From positions 45,392,252-45,456,251 of the forward strand of contig JAJLRJ010000002.1 of assembly GCA_024195265.1 (NCBI GenBank): DNA of 64,000 nucleotides, in the 5' to 3' direction. The DNA is from Dendrophyllia cribrosa (Eukaryota > Cnidaria > Anthozoa > Scleractinia > Dendrophylliidae). Both the position numbers and the translations under genes were made by a program. This document shows positions 20,191-29,736 of the stretch, piece after piece. Numbering within the stretch: the stretch's first letter is position 1; every line of letters begins with the position of its first letter. The notes beneath the pieces are model-generated. The model was not told the DNA's origin and ran no database searches. It worked only from the letters and a program-made list of their open reading frames with translations.

Positions 20191-21073
20191 AGCTTGGTTA
20201 CAAAACATTGTTCCTTTTTCGAAAAGACGCCACGTTACAACTTCGGATTTCTGAAAGTTTGGCGTGTGAAAACACGAGCCTGACAACGTTTTGGAGTTTG
20301 CCAACACGACAATAATTTGCGTGTAAAGGACAGTTTTTGAGGGCTACCTATTATCTTTCCATAATATTTTTTACCGGCTGAGAAAGAGTGCAAACCCTGA
20401 TTTGGTGTTCGCAATGGGAGGATATTTCGTAGCATGCAATCAGAGAATTCGCAAAACCCCCTGACGATTAAAGCCCGAAATATATTCGCCACCTTTTTAT
20501 CAAGTAACAGTATGTACTGACGTAAAATGCGAATGACTATAAAGTGCTTACTGTGCGACGCACATTACCGTGAGCGCCCAACAAAATTTTTAACAAGTTT
20601 GCACCATATCGCCAGGTAATTCTTACAACTATTTTCCTAACTACGGATACGTGTAAAGCAAAATGAAGTGAATAAAATCTTCGTATTTTGTAACTACCTT
20701 TACACTCCTATAATAAACACGAAGCTACAAGATTGCATTTGATCGTGCTCAACTTTGCGAGGAGGCGTGCCCGTTAATTGAGTTCGCGCTCTGTAATTGG
20801 CTAATATAGTTTGTAAGGTGCTTACGCTAAGGGGCGTCGCACTGTAAATTGAACAAACACTATAACCGTTTCTTGATAAACGACGAGGAAAATGCACATA
20901 GACACTTATTTGAAATTCTAGAAAATTTGGAATTTCAAATAAGTTTCCAAGCGTATTATCTTCATCATTAAAGTAACGATCCCTGGTGTATCGTTGGTGC
21001 TAAAGAGAGTGATCGCTGGTCCGAAGAAGATCGTTCCCAAGCTTCAGAGCTTAACTCTGCACCGCGTTATGTA
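20191..21073. other. Inter-unit spacer, no gene recognised
   Basis: TTTTTGAGGGCTACC, GGCTGAGAAAGAGTGCAAACC and GATCCCTGGTGTA are shared with 50720-51240 and 61880-62500, so this is ordinary array spacer. A short inverted pair, TTTGAAATTC/GAATTTCAAA, lies near 20910-20940. Confidence 0.6.
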
Positions 21074-21420
21074 GTTCTAACTTTTGAATCTGTGGATAAA
21101 AACCCAAAGTGTAACTATTGAAACGAAAGCCATTGAGCAGTATTTTTCTGTTTTGCTGTTTATTATATCATACAAGGTGGCTCTAACTTTTTAGTCTGTG
21201 GATAAATCCTAAAGTGTGACCATTCAAATGAAAGCTACTGAGCAGTACTTTCCTGTGGTAATGTTTATTATGCTGTACAAGGTGGTTCTAACCTTTGAGT
21301 CTATGGTTGACATTCTATTACTAAAGCTATTGAGCAGTATTTTTCTGTAGTACTGTTTATTTTGCTGTACAACGAAGAGTCAACGAAGTTCTAACTTTTG
21401 AGTGCCCCAAACATGACAGC
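21074..21420. repeat. About 105-bp spacer tandem repeat, 3 units
   Basis: Units start with GTTCTAAC (or GCTCTAAC) near 21074, 21180, 21285 and 21379. Each contains a GTGGAT-like stretch, AAAGCTATTGAGCAGTA-like sequence and CTGTTTATT. Related arrays stand in the spacers at 51240-51500 and 62500-62960. Confidence 0.8.
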
Positions 21421-21459
21421 AAGAAATTATGTCCGATACCAGCCTTGTAAGTAGTGTAA

Positions 21460-22158
21460 TATATATATAGATAGGCTGAGCCTAACAGCGTTGCGCTCTG
21501 AACAAGTGAAACTTAACCAAGGTGAAAAGTCGGAAGCACAAGAATTAAGATTGACGACCGGGCTATTTTTCAATTTAGCAATTCTCAAAAACAGTATTAC
21601 CCGACCGTCTGCACAGTACATTTAAACCGTAAAAAAGTTCACAAAACAACTCTTCTCTGTCTAGAATATCTAGTACGACTACTTTCAGAATAAAATTCAG
21701 TTGTTGTTTGTCAAAAATTGCCCGAGAAACTGAATTGGAAATCAAAATTGCAAAAATACACAAACATATTTGCACAAGGCCAAGGCAACGCGAGTGCAGA
21801 CAGAAAATCTAAGTCTTGTTTTGTTTACATAAAGCGGCTTCTGAGTATCCCTTAATTAGTATCCCTGTCCTGAGTAGCAAACCGCGAAAAAATGCAGGGA
21901 AATAACGACTTTACTGCTCCGCTAAACACTGCGAAAGATCCAACCTTCACAAATGTAAAGTGTTTTCCGAGCTGACGGCTGTGTAGCCGCGCGTGTGGCG
22001 TCATACGGGCATGTTTTGCGACATCATACGCGCCCGCGAGCTAGCCCAACGCGTACGGCGGGCGACGGCGGGCGGCCGGCGGGCACACAACGCGCCCGTG
22101 AAACATTCCGCTAGCCATGACCATGAAAAATGACGGGCATAGGTTCTATGAGTATGAA
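21460..22158 (+). mobile_element. CpG-rich repeat, inverted relative to a copy in U2 intron 1
   Basis: From GATAGGCTGAGCCTAACAGC to GGTTCTATGAGTATG this segment is the reverse complement of parts of 24000-25290. The GC-rich end (22000-22100) is dense in CpG and GGCGGGC-type motifs, unlike the AT-rich surroundings. I find no clear protein. It is probably one family of retroposon; the copies face each other across the U2 3' exons. Confidence 0.6.
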
Positions 22159-22159
22159 A

Positions 22160-22658
22160 AGGAGGCTGAAAGCAACTCGAAAATGACCTAAAACTGTTAT
22201 TAATCCACTAAGACAGATTTTTTACGAAACTTTGCGATTACTGAACTAACAACTTGAAAGCCAATTCGACAAAACGTTTTTAATTTGCGAACTAATTTTA
22301 ACCTTTTTAGAGTGATTTTTAGCAACAACTGCGTTACTGGAGGAAGTGGAATCGAGTGTATCTCATATAAACGCAGGAAATGCTTGTTTTTTGTTTTTTT
22401 TAAATAGGTACGATTCAAGACAGAAATATGAGGGCGATTCAAACTATAAGAGACATACGCCTTTTAATATTTTTAAAAAGAGAGCCATTTGATAATTTTC
22501 TTGGACTTAATTGTTTAACTGCTACAGAATGAGTTGCAAATCCGTAAGTATGCATACCTCAGAAGCAACGGTGCTTTCTTACGTAATTATTGTTATTTTA
22601 AAAGTTTTTTTTATTCTAAACGGCTTTATATATAGAAAGTCCAGTCAGTTGAGACCGC
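22160..22658. repeat. Array-specific 3' flank of unit U2
   Basis: AGGCTGAAAGCAACTCG, GAGAGCCATTTGATAATTTT and TGGACTTAATTG match the flanks before U4 and U5 exon 3. It probably contains the 3' untranslated region of U2. Confidence 0.65.
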
Positions 22659-23911
22659 TTACTGCTGAGCTTTTGGCACCTCTTCAATGAAGATCCGGGA
22701 CATTGAATGCCAACCGGTGAACGCGTCAAGAAGCCTCTCGCCAGTGGGACACTTTCCAACCCAGAATCCCACTCGCACCTTTCCCCTGTGAATGTTATTA
22801 CAGTGACCTTCAATGTGCCGGTGATTGAAAAGACTGAGGCTTTTGCCTCTGTATATGTAGAATTTACCATCAATACCTCCAGGAGAGCTACACTCGGCGC
22901 CATTGAAGGTGAAATACCAGCGGCTGCAGCAGTTCTCACACATATGAACCAAGAGGTTGCCAGCAAAGTAGACATGGAGGGCAGTGTCTGTGTAGTTCTT
23001 CATGAAGTCGCAGTTCTACATGTAATGTAAAAGCAAAAAAAAAAAAAAAAACACCTGAAAACTATAACGGCTGATCCGTGGCAAAGAAAGCTTTCATTTC
23101 AATGAATATTCATAAATTTTAATGATGTGATCAATTGCAAGATTTTAAAATTAATACTACTATACGGTATGTTTTCCGGTGTAAAAATGATGTTGTTCAC
23201 TTACATATATGACTCCTGAATCTTTGTCGTCCATCGTTTTCCAGGTGCACTCCTTCCAGTTCATGTGTGAAGACAGTCGAGTAGTTCCATTGTCGCCTTT
23301 GTCCCCTCTATCCCCTTTTTGACCGGTGGGGCCCTGGATTCCACGTTCTCCCTTTGCTCCATTCTTTCCTGCCACACCACGTGGTCCCCGGAGTCCAGTC
23401 TTTCCCGGACTGCCCAGTTCTCCTTTGGCTCCATCACGGCCAGGTGCTCCAGGAGCTCCTGGGACACATGTTATGTATGTCCACATACCAGTTTGTCCAC
23501 CATTAAAGGATGGAAATGGCTGTCAAGGAGACAAAAGATTAATAATCATTACAACTTATGTTTAAATTGTTATCAACAGTTCTTCACAATGCTGTTTGTT
23601 ACTTTGGGTTTCAGGTGAGATAGCCTGTTCTAGGCGTTAAGATTGTGGGGTCGGGGAACAGCTGAAAACTGGGGCGCGAACGAGCGGGAAAAACGAGGGG
23701 AGAGGGGGTTCCCCGCTGGCCTCGCTCTCTTTCGCTTCTATTCCCTCCGGCAGCACTCGTGGTCTTTTTCCTTCTGTGTGCTGCCAACACTTGGCTCTTC
23801 ACTATCTGAACGCCTGGAACAGACTAAATGATAAATATGTTTTACTATTTTTTTAAATTCGGCGAGTTTCGTAGCTAGCTTCTCAAACAGTTCTGTTATT
23901 TTCAGACTGAC

Positions 23912-23949
<38 letters not shown>

Positions 23950-26071
23950 GCGGAGCTCTGCAGGCCGAAAGCCCGCGCGGGCCGGAGCCCCATACTCATA
24001 GAACCTAGAACCTATGTCTGTCATTTTGCATGGTCATGGCTAGCGGAATGTTTCGCGGGCGCGTGCGTGTGCCGCCCGCCCTCCCGCGTTGGGTACGACT
24101 AGCTCGCGGGCACGTATGACGTCGCAAAACATGCGCGTATGAGGCCACACAACATCCGAGATGTTTGTTTTCATTACGGATTTCACAACCGAAGAAGCGG
24201 AGATTTATTAAAGAATTTCCAAGCAAGCGAGGGACTTAAAGGTGAAACAGATTACATTTTTCGATAGGAATTTATGTTGATATCAATCTGTGATTGAAGT
24301 TTTCTTTGTGTTCTTGTGTAGTTTTGGAGAATTGTTTTTTAAAACGTGCTTAAACACGGACCCGCGCTATAAAAGGAACCTTGGCCTGGCCAAGCCGCCA
24401 GTCATTTCACACTTGACACCGAACTGTCAACATCACGTGCATCCTCTCGCCAATGGAGAACCGTTACCGGCGCGAAATTCAAATTTGGCAAGCTAAAATA
24501 TTATATTCATGCTAAAAGGCGCATAAAATCCAAATAATGTTTCTAGTTTTATTTTCGTGAAAGAAAAATCCTATACAAGATTGAACTGGTGAAGGTAGAA
24601 TTAGACCTATTTTGGGGGGCAACGGTCTTCCTCCGTGTTGCTCGCAGTTTCAGCCATCTTTGATTAGCCGTTGAAGCAGTGATGGTGTGACAAAGAGGGG
24701 ACGGAGCTATCCCTTTTATAGCGCGGGTCCGTGTTTAAATTCAGTTGTATCGATTTCTTGAATTTCATCCAAGGCAGCTCGGCGAACTCGATGCGCTATA
24801 AATGGTACGCGTTTTGCTTTTAAACCTAAAATAATGGAGATTTGAATAAATGTTTTCGAAAGAAGATTGTGTTGTCCATATTTATGTGTTTGTTCATTCA
24901 TTACATAGATTGAAAAGCGATTTTATAGTTCTATCTTCACTCGCGTCGCCTTATGCAAATTTGTATGTTTGTTTATTTCTGCAATTTTGATTTCCAAATC
25001 AGTTTCTCGGGCAATTTTTGACAAGCCACAACTGTATTTTATTCGGAAAGGAGTCGTACTAGGTATTGTAGACGGAGAAAAAGTTATTTTGGGAACTTTC
25101 GTACGGTCTAAATGTACTGTGCAGACGATCGCCTAATACTGGTTTTGAGAATTGCTAAAATTTAAAAATAGCCCAGTCGTCAATCTTAATTCTTGTGCTT
25201 CCGACCTTTCACCTTAGTTAAGTTTCACCTTCGTTAAGCTTGTTCAGGGAGCGACGCTATTAGGCTCAGCCTATCTATGTATATATTATATATTTTATTG
25301 GATTCCAAGTACATACGTTTACAATGTTTTATAACTGAAAGACGACAACAACAACAACAAAAGATACATCATAATAAAGAAAATAATAATCCTAAGCTAA
25401 AGCAAAAATCAATTACATATAATATACATATAAAAACGTGATGTTTCCTTTATTTTCAGACTGACTTAACATTGTGTTATTTGAGCATATTTTAGTATAT
25501 TTCGGTAGCAACCTTGAGCTTGAAATCAAGACGGAATGATCAGTTCTGTTTTTAGAACTTTCCGCTAATCTAGTTATTTCATTACAAAACTTTGTAAATT
25601 TTGTAGCTTACCCCCACTAACTGCGATTCTGAACATCGAACAAAAGAATGGAGCAGGTGCTATCACAGGCAGCCCAGGGTCACAACAGAAAACCTCAATG
25701 TAAAAAATATAAGGAATTGTATGGGATTTTATCGTGAGTTTCATAAAATACCAAAGTTATAAATAAACAGCCATTAAAGTGTTCATGCCTCATTAAATGA
25801 TGTTTATATTTTGTTTCTTGACGGCTTTATGGCTTCTTAACGGCATTTTAGCGAGTTTGGGTTTTCTGATTTGACTTCACCTAAGTCTTTGTGGACTACT
25901 GTTGTGAGCCTGGGCTTCCCATGGTACTATATCAAAATTTAATCCACTGACCTTGTTGTCACGTGGTTTGCTGCTGCTGTTGATATCAGACGCAGAGCAC
26001 AAAGTGATGAGTGATAAAATCAGTACACATAACATGGTGGTCAGCGGAAAGTCCATACGAGATTGCGCCAT
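22659..26071 (-). CDS. CTHRC1-like: CTHRC1-like secreted collagen-repeat protein U2
   Basis: Exon 1 (25952-26071) encodes MAQSRMDF plus a signal peptide (LCVLILSLITLCSAS), donor CAAG|GTCAGT. Exon 2 (23205-23519), acceptor CCTTGACAG, encodes about 19 Gly-X-Y triplets and WKECTWK, donor TAT|GTAAGTG. Exon 3 (22659-23015), acceptor ending TAG, encodes NCDFMKNYTDTALHV, CCSRWYFTFNGAECSSPG and VGFWVGKCPTG, ending KAQQ. The predicted length is 264 residues; human CTHRC1 is 243 with a shorter collagen segment. The conserved Cys before the collagen region is Phe here (PSFNGG), and LLVHMCENC replaces the usual LRIYNC. Intron 1 is 2.4 kb and holds a MITE and a retroposon. The family is secreted and linked to matrix and Wnt/PCP signalling. 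Confidence 0.92.
23622..23826. mobile_element. MITE in U2 intron 1 (shared with U4)
   Basis: Ends are TAGCCTGTTCTAGGCGTTA and GAACGCCTGGAACAGACTA. The GC-rich interior contains GAACGAGCGGG and CTCGCTCTCTTTCG. The same insertion lies in U4 intron 1 (53262-53465) but not in U1 or U3, so it marks a shared ancestry of U2 and U4. Confidence 0.8.
23914..25467 (-). mobile_element. Retroposon in U2 intron 1 with an 18-bp target duplication
   Basis: TTATTTTCAGACTGACTT flanks both ends (23896-23913 and 25450-25467), and U4 holds a single copy at the matching site near 53540. On the minus strand the insertion ends in GCAGAGCTCCGCTAT followed by (AAT)n, typical of a LINE/SINE 3' tail. Its CpG-rich portion repeats 21460-22158 in inverse orientation. 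A TTAA-type MITE (24354-24734) is nested within it. No RT domain is visible, so it is a non-autonomous or truncated copy. Confidence 0.75.
24354..24734. mobile_element. TTAA-type MITE with 23-bp TIRs
   Basis: ACACGGACCCGCGCTATAAA and its exact reverse complement TTTATAGCGCGGGTCCGTGT form the ends, each bordered by TTAA (24350-24353 and 24735-24738). TTAA target duplications are characteristic of piggyBac and Kolobok elements. It is non-coding and nested inside the retroposon. Confidence 0.8.
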
Positions 26072-26227
26072 CGATATCCTTTAACTAATGTAAAAATATA
26101 AACAGAAAATAAGGTTATAAATCATCCTGCTAAATTAATAATCATGCTTAATTATGGCTATTGATTTCTTTTGCTGTTGGTTTTTAGTGCCTTGAAGATA
26201 AGAATATTTTTACTAGCTAAATGGTTG

Positions 26228-27072
26228 CAAAGACATCTATTGATTCTATTACCGTAGGTAATTCCAGCATTAAGCCCTCAGATAGCGTTCGAAACTTGGA
26301 TCGTGGTTCGATGCTGAAATGCGTATGGATGGACATATAGGCAAGATTTGTAGCAAAGCTTTGTAGCAAAGCTTTGTAGCAAAGATTTGTAGCAAGATTT
26401 GTAGCAAAGATTTGTAACATAAGACAGATCAGAAAATTCCTTAATATTCGCTCGACAAAGACGCTGGTCCATGCTTTTGTATCTTCTCACCTTGACTTGG
26501 AATGCAATTCTTTTTGGCTTACCTAAGTATCAACTCGATCGTTTACAGAAAGTTCAGAACGCGGCAGCTTGAGTTATTCTTCAGCTGTCAAAATTTGATC
26601 ATATCACGCCTGCTTTTGTTGATTTACACTGGCTCCTTATAAAGTTCAGAGTTCAGTTCAAATTGCTTTTAATTGTCTACACGTCCTTAAACAACCAAGC
26701 TCCGCCGTATATTAATGATCTTTTATCCATGAAAGTCGAATCTAATTACTGTCTACGTTCTTCGACACAACTTCTTCTGTCAGTTCCTAAAGTCAATTGT
26801 TCTACCCTTGGGGGTCGCGCCTTTGCTCGTGCAGCACCTGTTTTATGGAACTCTTTACCAGTGACTATAAGATCAAGTAGCAACATCTCAATTTTTAAAA
26901 AACGACTAAAAACATTTCTTTTTAAGAAAGCTTTTGATTTGGGAACAATAGTTAGTCAGAATATTTAATTTTTAATCCTATTTTTACTTTTCTCTTATTG
27001 TTAAGCGCTTTTGAATATTATTTTATAGTATTAGCGCTATATAAATTTAATATTATTATTATTTATTATAAT
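26228..27072 (+). mobile_element. 5'-truncated CR1/L2-like LINE in the U2 flank
   Basis: The insertion is absent from the same place in U1 (after TAGCTAAATGGTTGC) and U3. Plus-strand reading gives the RT C-terminus: PSDSVRNLD, then LVHAFVSSHLD, FGLPKYQLDRLQKVQNAA, a stop where Arg is expected (CGA to TGA), DLHWLLIKFR, APPYINDLL, and GGRAFARAAPVLWNSLP followed by a KKRLKTFLFKKAF tail. The 3' end has a GCGCTATATAAAT hairpin and (ATT)n, typical of L2/CR1 elements. The gene is dead: it is truncated and carries a stop. Confidence 0.88.
26343..26420 (+). repeat. 12-bp tandem repeat inside the LINE
   Basis: About six copies of TTTGTAGCAAAG with small changes replace the stretch that in intact relatives encodes the segment before IRQIRKFL. 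It is a local expansion that disrupts the frame of the RT thumb region. Confidence 0.85.
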
Positions 27073-28102
27073 AATAACAAGATGGATGCTCATGTATAAA
27101 ATTGTATTGTATGGAGAAATCGAGAAGAAACCTAAAAATTGTGATGACTTCGCGAATTGTTTGTCAATTGATGATTATCTTCAGGTAAAAAAGAGGAGTT
27201 AACTTCATTGCCAATCAGTTTGTTAAATCAATTTAAAAAGTTAACCTACCTTCCTTCTTTGACTGTGGAAGCCAAATGATAAATTTTGGTTATAGTTAAC
27301 GTCTATTTATCTCTATTGCGATGAAGACTTGACAACTTTCATGTTAAAACAAGCTTGTAAGCTCAGCATACGTGGAAATCTTAAAAAATACGTGGAGCAA
27401 TTTTAATTGGTTGTCTCGTTTCAAAATTAAGTTCAAGAACACGAAAAAGACTTGTTCTGTGATGTCAACAATGTTCACGTCAAAACAGGTTCAATTCATG
27501 ATCACGTGATCCGTCATATGATCACAGACTTGCCAAACACACTACATTGAGTAGTATAGCTGTCCATGTCCTGAGCGTAAAAATATAACAAAGCTCGCTG
27601 AAGAACGAAACAAATTATCTGAGCTTGATAGTTAATATAAAATCTTGAACTTGGTCTCCTATAAGGTCTTTTTACAATGTAAAATAATAATCTGTTCTAC
27701 TTGACCATTCTTTGTTGAATTTAAAAGATGTTGGGAGTCCAAAGAGCGTGAAGATCAGGATAACACTAAATTTGATGTGTTCGATGTATTAAATGCTTCA
27801 TAACATTTTCTGTTTGTGGACACAATGTCCTTGATTCTTAAACTTTCATTCCCAATAGACGCGCACAATTTTGTTTAGCTTAGTAACTGAGATTATTGAT
27901 AGCCTGATCAAATTTTAAATTCAATAAGTTAAAATAATTGCTCACTCGTGTTAAATTAGCTTCTCCGAGTTTATCCCAAGCAGAAATCAGTTTCCAAAGT
28001 TGGCTTTGTTAATAATTAATCGGACATACCACATTAAATGATCGACCAAAAAAATAAACTAATACAGAACTGTCTCGATCATTGAAAAGTGTTTTGCTGT
28101 AA
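27073..28102. other. Array 5' flank of U2, no gene recognised
   Basis: It matches 8895-9900 (U1) and 45494-46500 (U3), including the donor-like TAGGTTAAC on the minus strand near 27248. It is interrupted at 28102 by the tyrosine-recombinase retroelement. Confidence 0.6.
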
Positions 28103-28356
28103 AGGAGTTATTGGCTAGCCAATAAAAATTTTATGTCTTGCACGTTTAATTGTGATGTAATAAATGTATAAAGCACGCCAGAAGCACGTGGACAACCCAT
28201 GCGGAGGGGGAGTCAATTATAGTAACCCCCCTCTGAGAGATTTTCAATAGCACGAGGTTAACCTTTGAGAGGTCAATCTTCTCAGATCTCTCGCTTGACC
28301 AGGCAGCCTTTAGAACTTTTAAGGTACGTAATAATTCCTTTGTTTATATTGTCCCT

Positions 28357-28947
28357 ATGAATGCTAAATTGCCAAAGGTACTTATCCTCGGCCATTCATT
28401 TGTGAAGCGTCTTAAGCTAGATCTGGATGCAGGCTTCGATGAGCGTGCTCAAAGGAATTTTAAATTGAGTAATTCTGTCACTGTGGATTTGCATGGCGTC
28501 GGCGGCAGGACAGTTTCAGCGGTCAAACGGAACGATCTGCATTTGTTAGCGAGCATTTGTCCAGATATTTTGATTCTGGAGATCGGTACTAACGATCTCA
28601 GCGGCGCCAAACCCGAGGTGATCGGTTCCTCGATTCACGAGCTTGTTTTGCATATTCGAGCTGAGTTCCATGTGCGGGTGGTCGGAGTTTGTCAGGTCAT
28701 ACCGCGTCGGCATCGACGTACTAGTGATCCCGATGTCGAATTCAACGATCGAGCCACTCTTCTCAACCACTATGTCTCTGTTGTACTCGAGGAATTTCCG
28801 TGGGCATTTACTTGGGAACATCGTGAAATCTCGTCCCTTTCTCGTTCGTGTTTGTTAGCTGATGGCGTGCACTTGAATCCCGCCGGGCAATATTCGCTGT
28901 ATCGTAGTTACCGCGGGGCGATTTTACATGCCAGAAGCATGCTTTAG
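28357..28947 (+). CDS. SGNH/GDSL-type hydrolase ORF of the retroelement
   Basis: This is a 196-residue protein. Block I is ILGHSFVKRL with the nucleophile Ser14, block II GVGGRT (Gly50), block III EIGTNDLSG (Asn79) and block V DGVHLNPAG with Asp169 and His172, so all catalytic positions of the SGNH esterase fold are present. There is no signal peptide. The start ATG follows a possible 5' intron donor. SGNH-like ORFs occur in some LINE ORF1 proteins and have been described in some Ngaro elements; the substrate is unknown. The frame is fully open, which suggests a recent insertion or selection in a master copy. Confidence 0.85.
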   Translation: MNAKLPKVLILGHSFVKRLKLDLDAGFDERAQRNFKLSNSVTVDLHGVGGRTVSAVKRNDLHLLASICPDILILEIGTNDLSGAKPEVIGSSIHELVLHIRAEFHVRVVGVCQVIPRRHRRTSDPDVEFNDRATLLNHYVSVVLEEFPWAFTWEHREISSLSRSCLLADGVHLNPAGQYSLYRSYRGAILHARSML

Positions 28948-28959
28948 CTGCATATTTAA

Positions 28960-29253
28960 ATTCTTTTAACTTGCATACATGTTCGGTTGCAATGTCAGCC
29001 ACATTTTGTTTTATTTCACCTTGCATGTTTGTATTATTGTTTTGACCAGCTTGTGTGCTGTTCCATGCCAGCCACATGTTATTTTATTTCAACTTGCATG
29101 TTTGCATTATTAATTTGACCAGCTTGTGTGCTGGTGCAATGCCAGCCACATGTTATTTTATTTCAACTTTGCAGTGCCCCACTGAAAACCGCCAAGGCGA
29201 GTGGGCTTCCCTGGTCGCATATTATCATTATCATTATCATCATTATTATTATA

Positions 29254-29300
<47 letters not shown>

Positions 29301-29460
29301 TTGTAAGTTAGTATTAATAATTTGACCAGCTTGTGTGCTGTTGACATGCCAGCCACATCATATTTTATTTCAACCTGCATGTTTGTATCGTTATATGACA
29401 GGCTTGTGGCTGTTGCAATGCCAGCCACGTGTCATTATTATTTTATGCAGGTATACTATT
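28960..29460 (+). repeat. About 85-bp tandem repeats with an (ATT)n interruption
   Basis: Five units contain GCAATGCCAGCCACATGTTA and ATTTCAACTTGCATGTTTG, starting near 28985, 29045, 29115, 29320 and 29400. Between the third and fourth lies GTGCCCCACTGAAAACCGCC followed by (ATT)n at about 29221-29300, which looks like the 3' end of another retroposon inserted in the array. The repeats separate the hydrolase from the gag-like ORF. Confidence 0.75.
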
Positions 29461-29736
29461 ATAAGGCGTGAGCGAATTGTGTGTTGTTGCAGTGCCAACC
29501 ACATTTTGTTTTCAATACGCCTCTTGTCTATTTTGCAGCATATGGGGTTTGCAACTGTTGCGGCGACATGTGTGTATGGTCTGCCATGCTTACCCTGCTG
29601 CGCTCATGTTTTATGTGTGCATGTCTGTTTTTGTTTTCGTTGTACATCAGTTTACCACGGTACGTTGTTTATTGTTATGGCATTCTGGATAACATATGTC
29701 TTAGTATATTTCAGTGCTACTGTTTCAGTTTTGAAC

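Noticed and set aside
29335..29736. N-terminal extension of the gag-like ORF to 29335
   Set aside because: The extension is translated from 85-bp tandem repeats; a good acceptor and MPPKRK start at 29737 are more likely.
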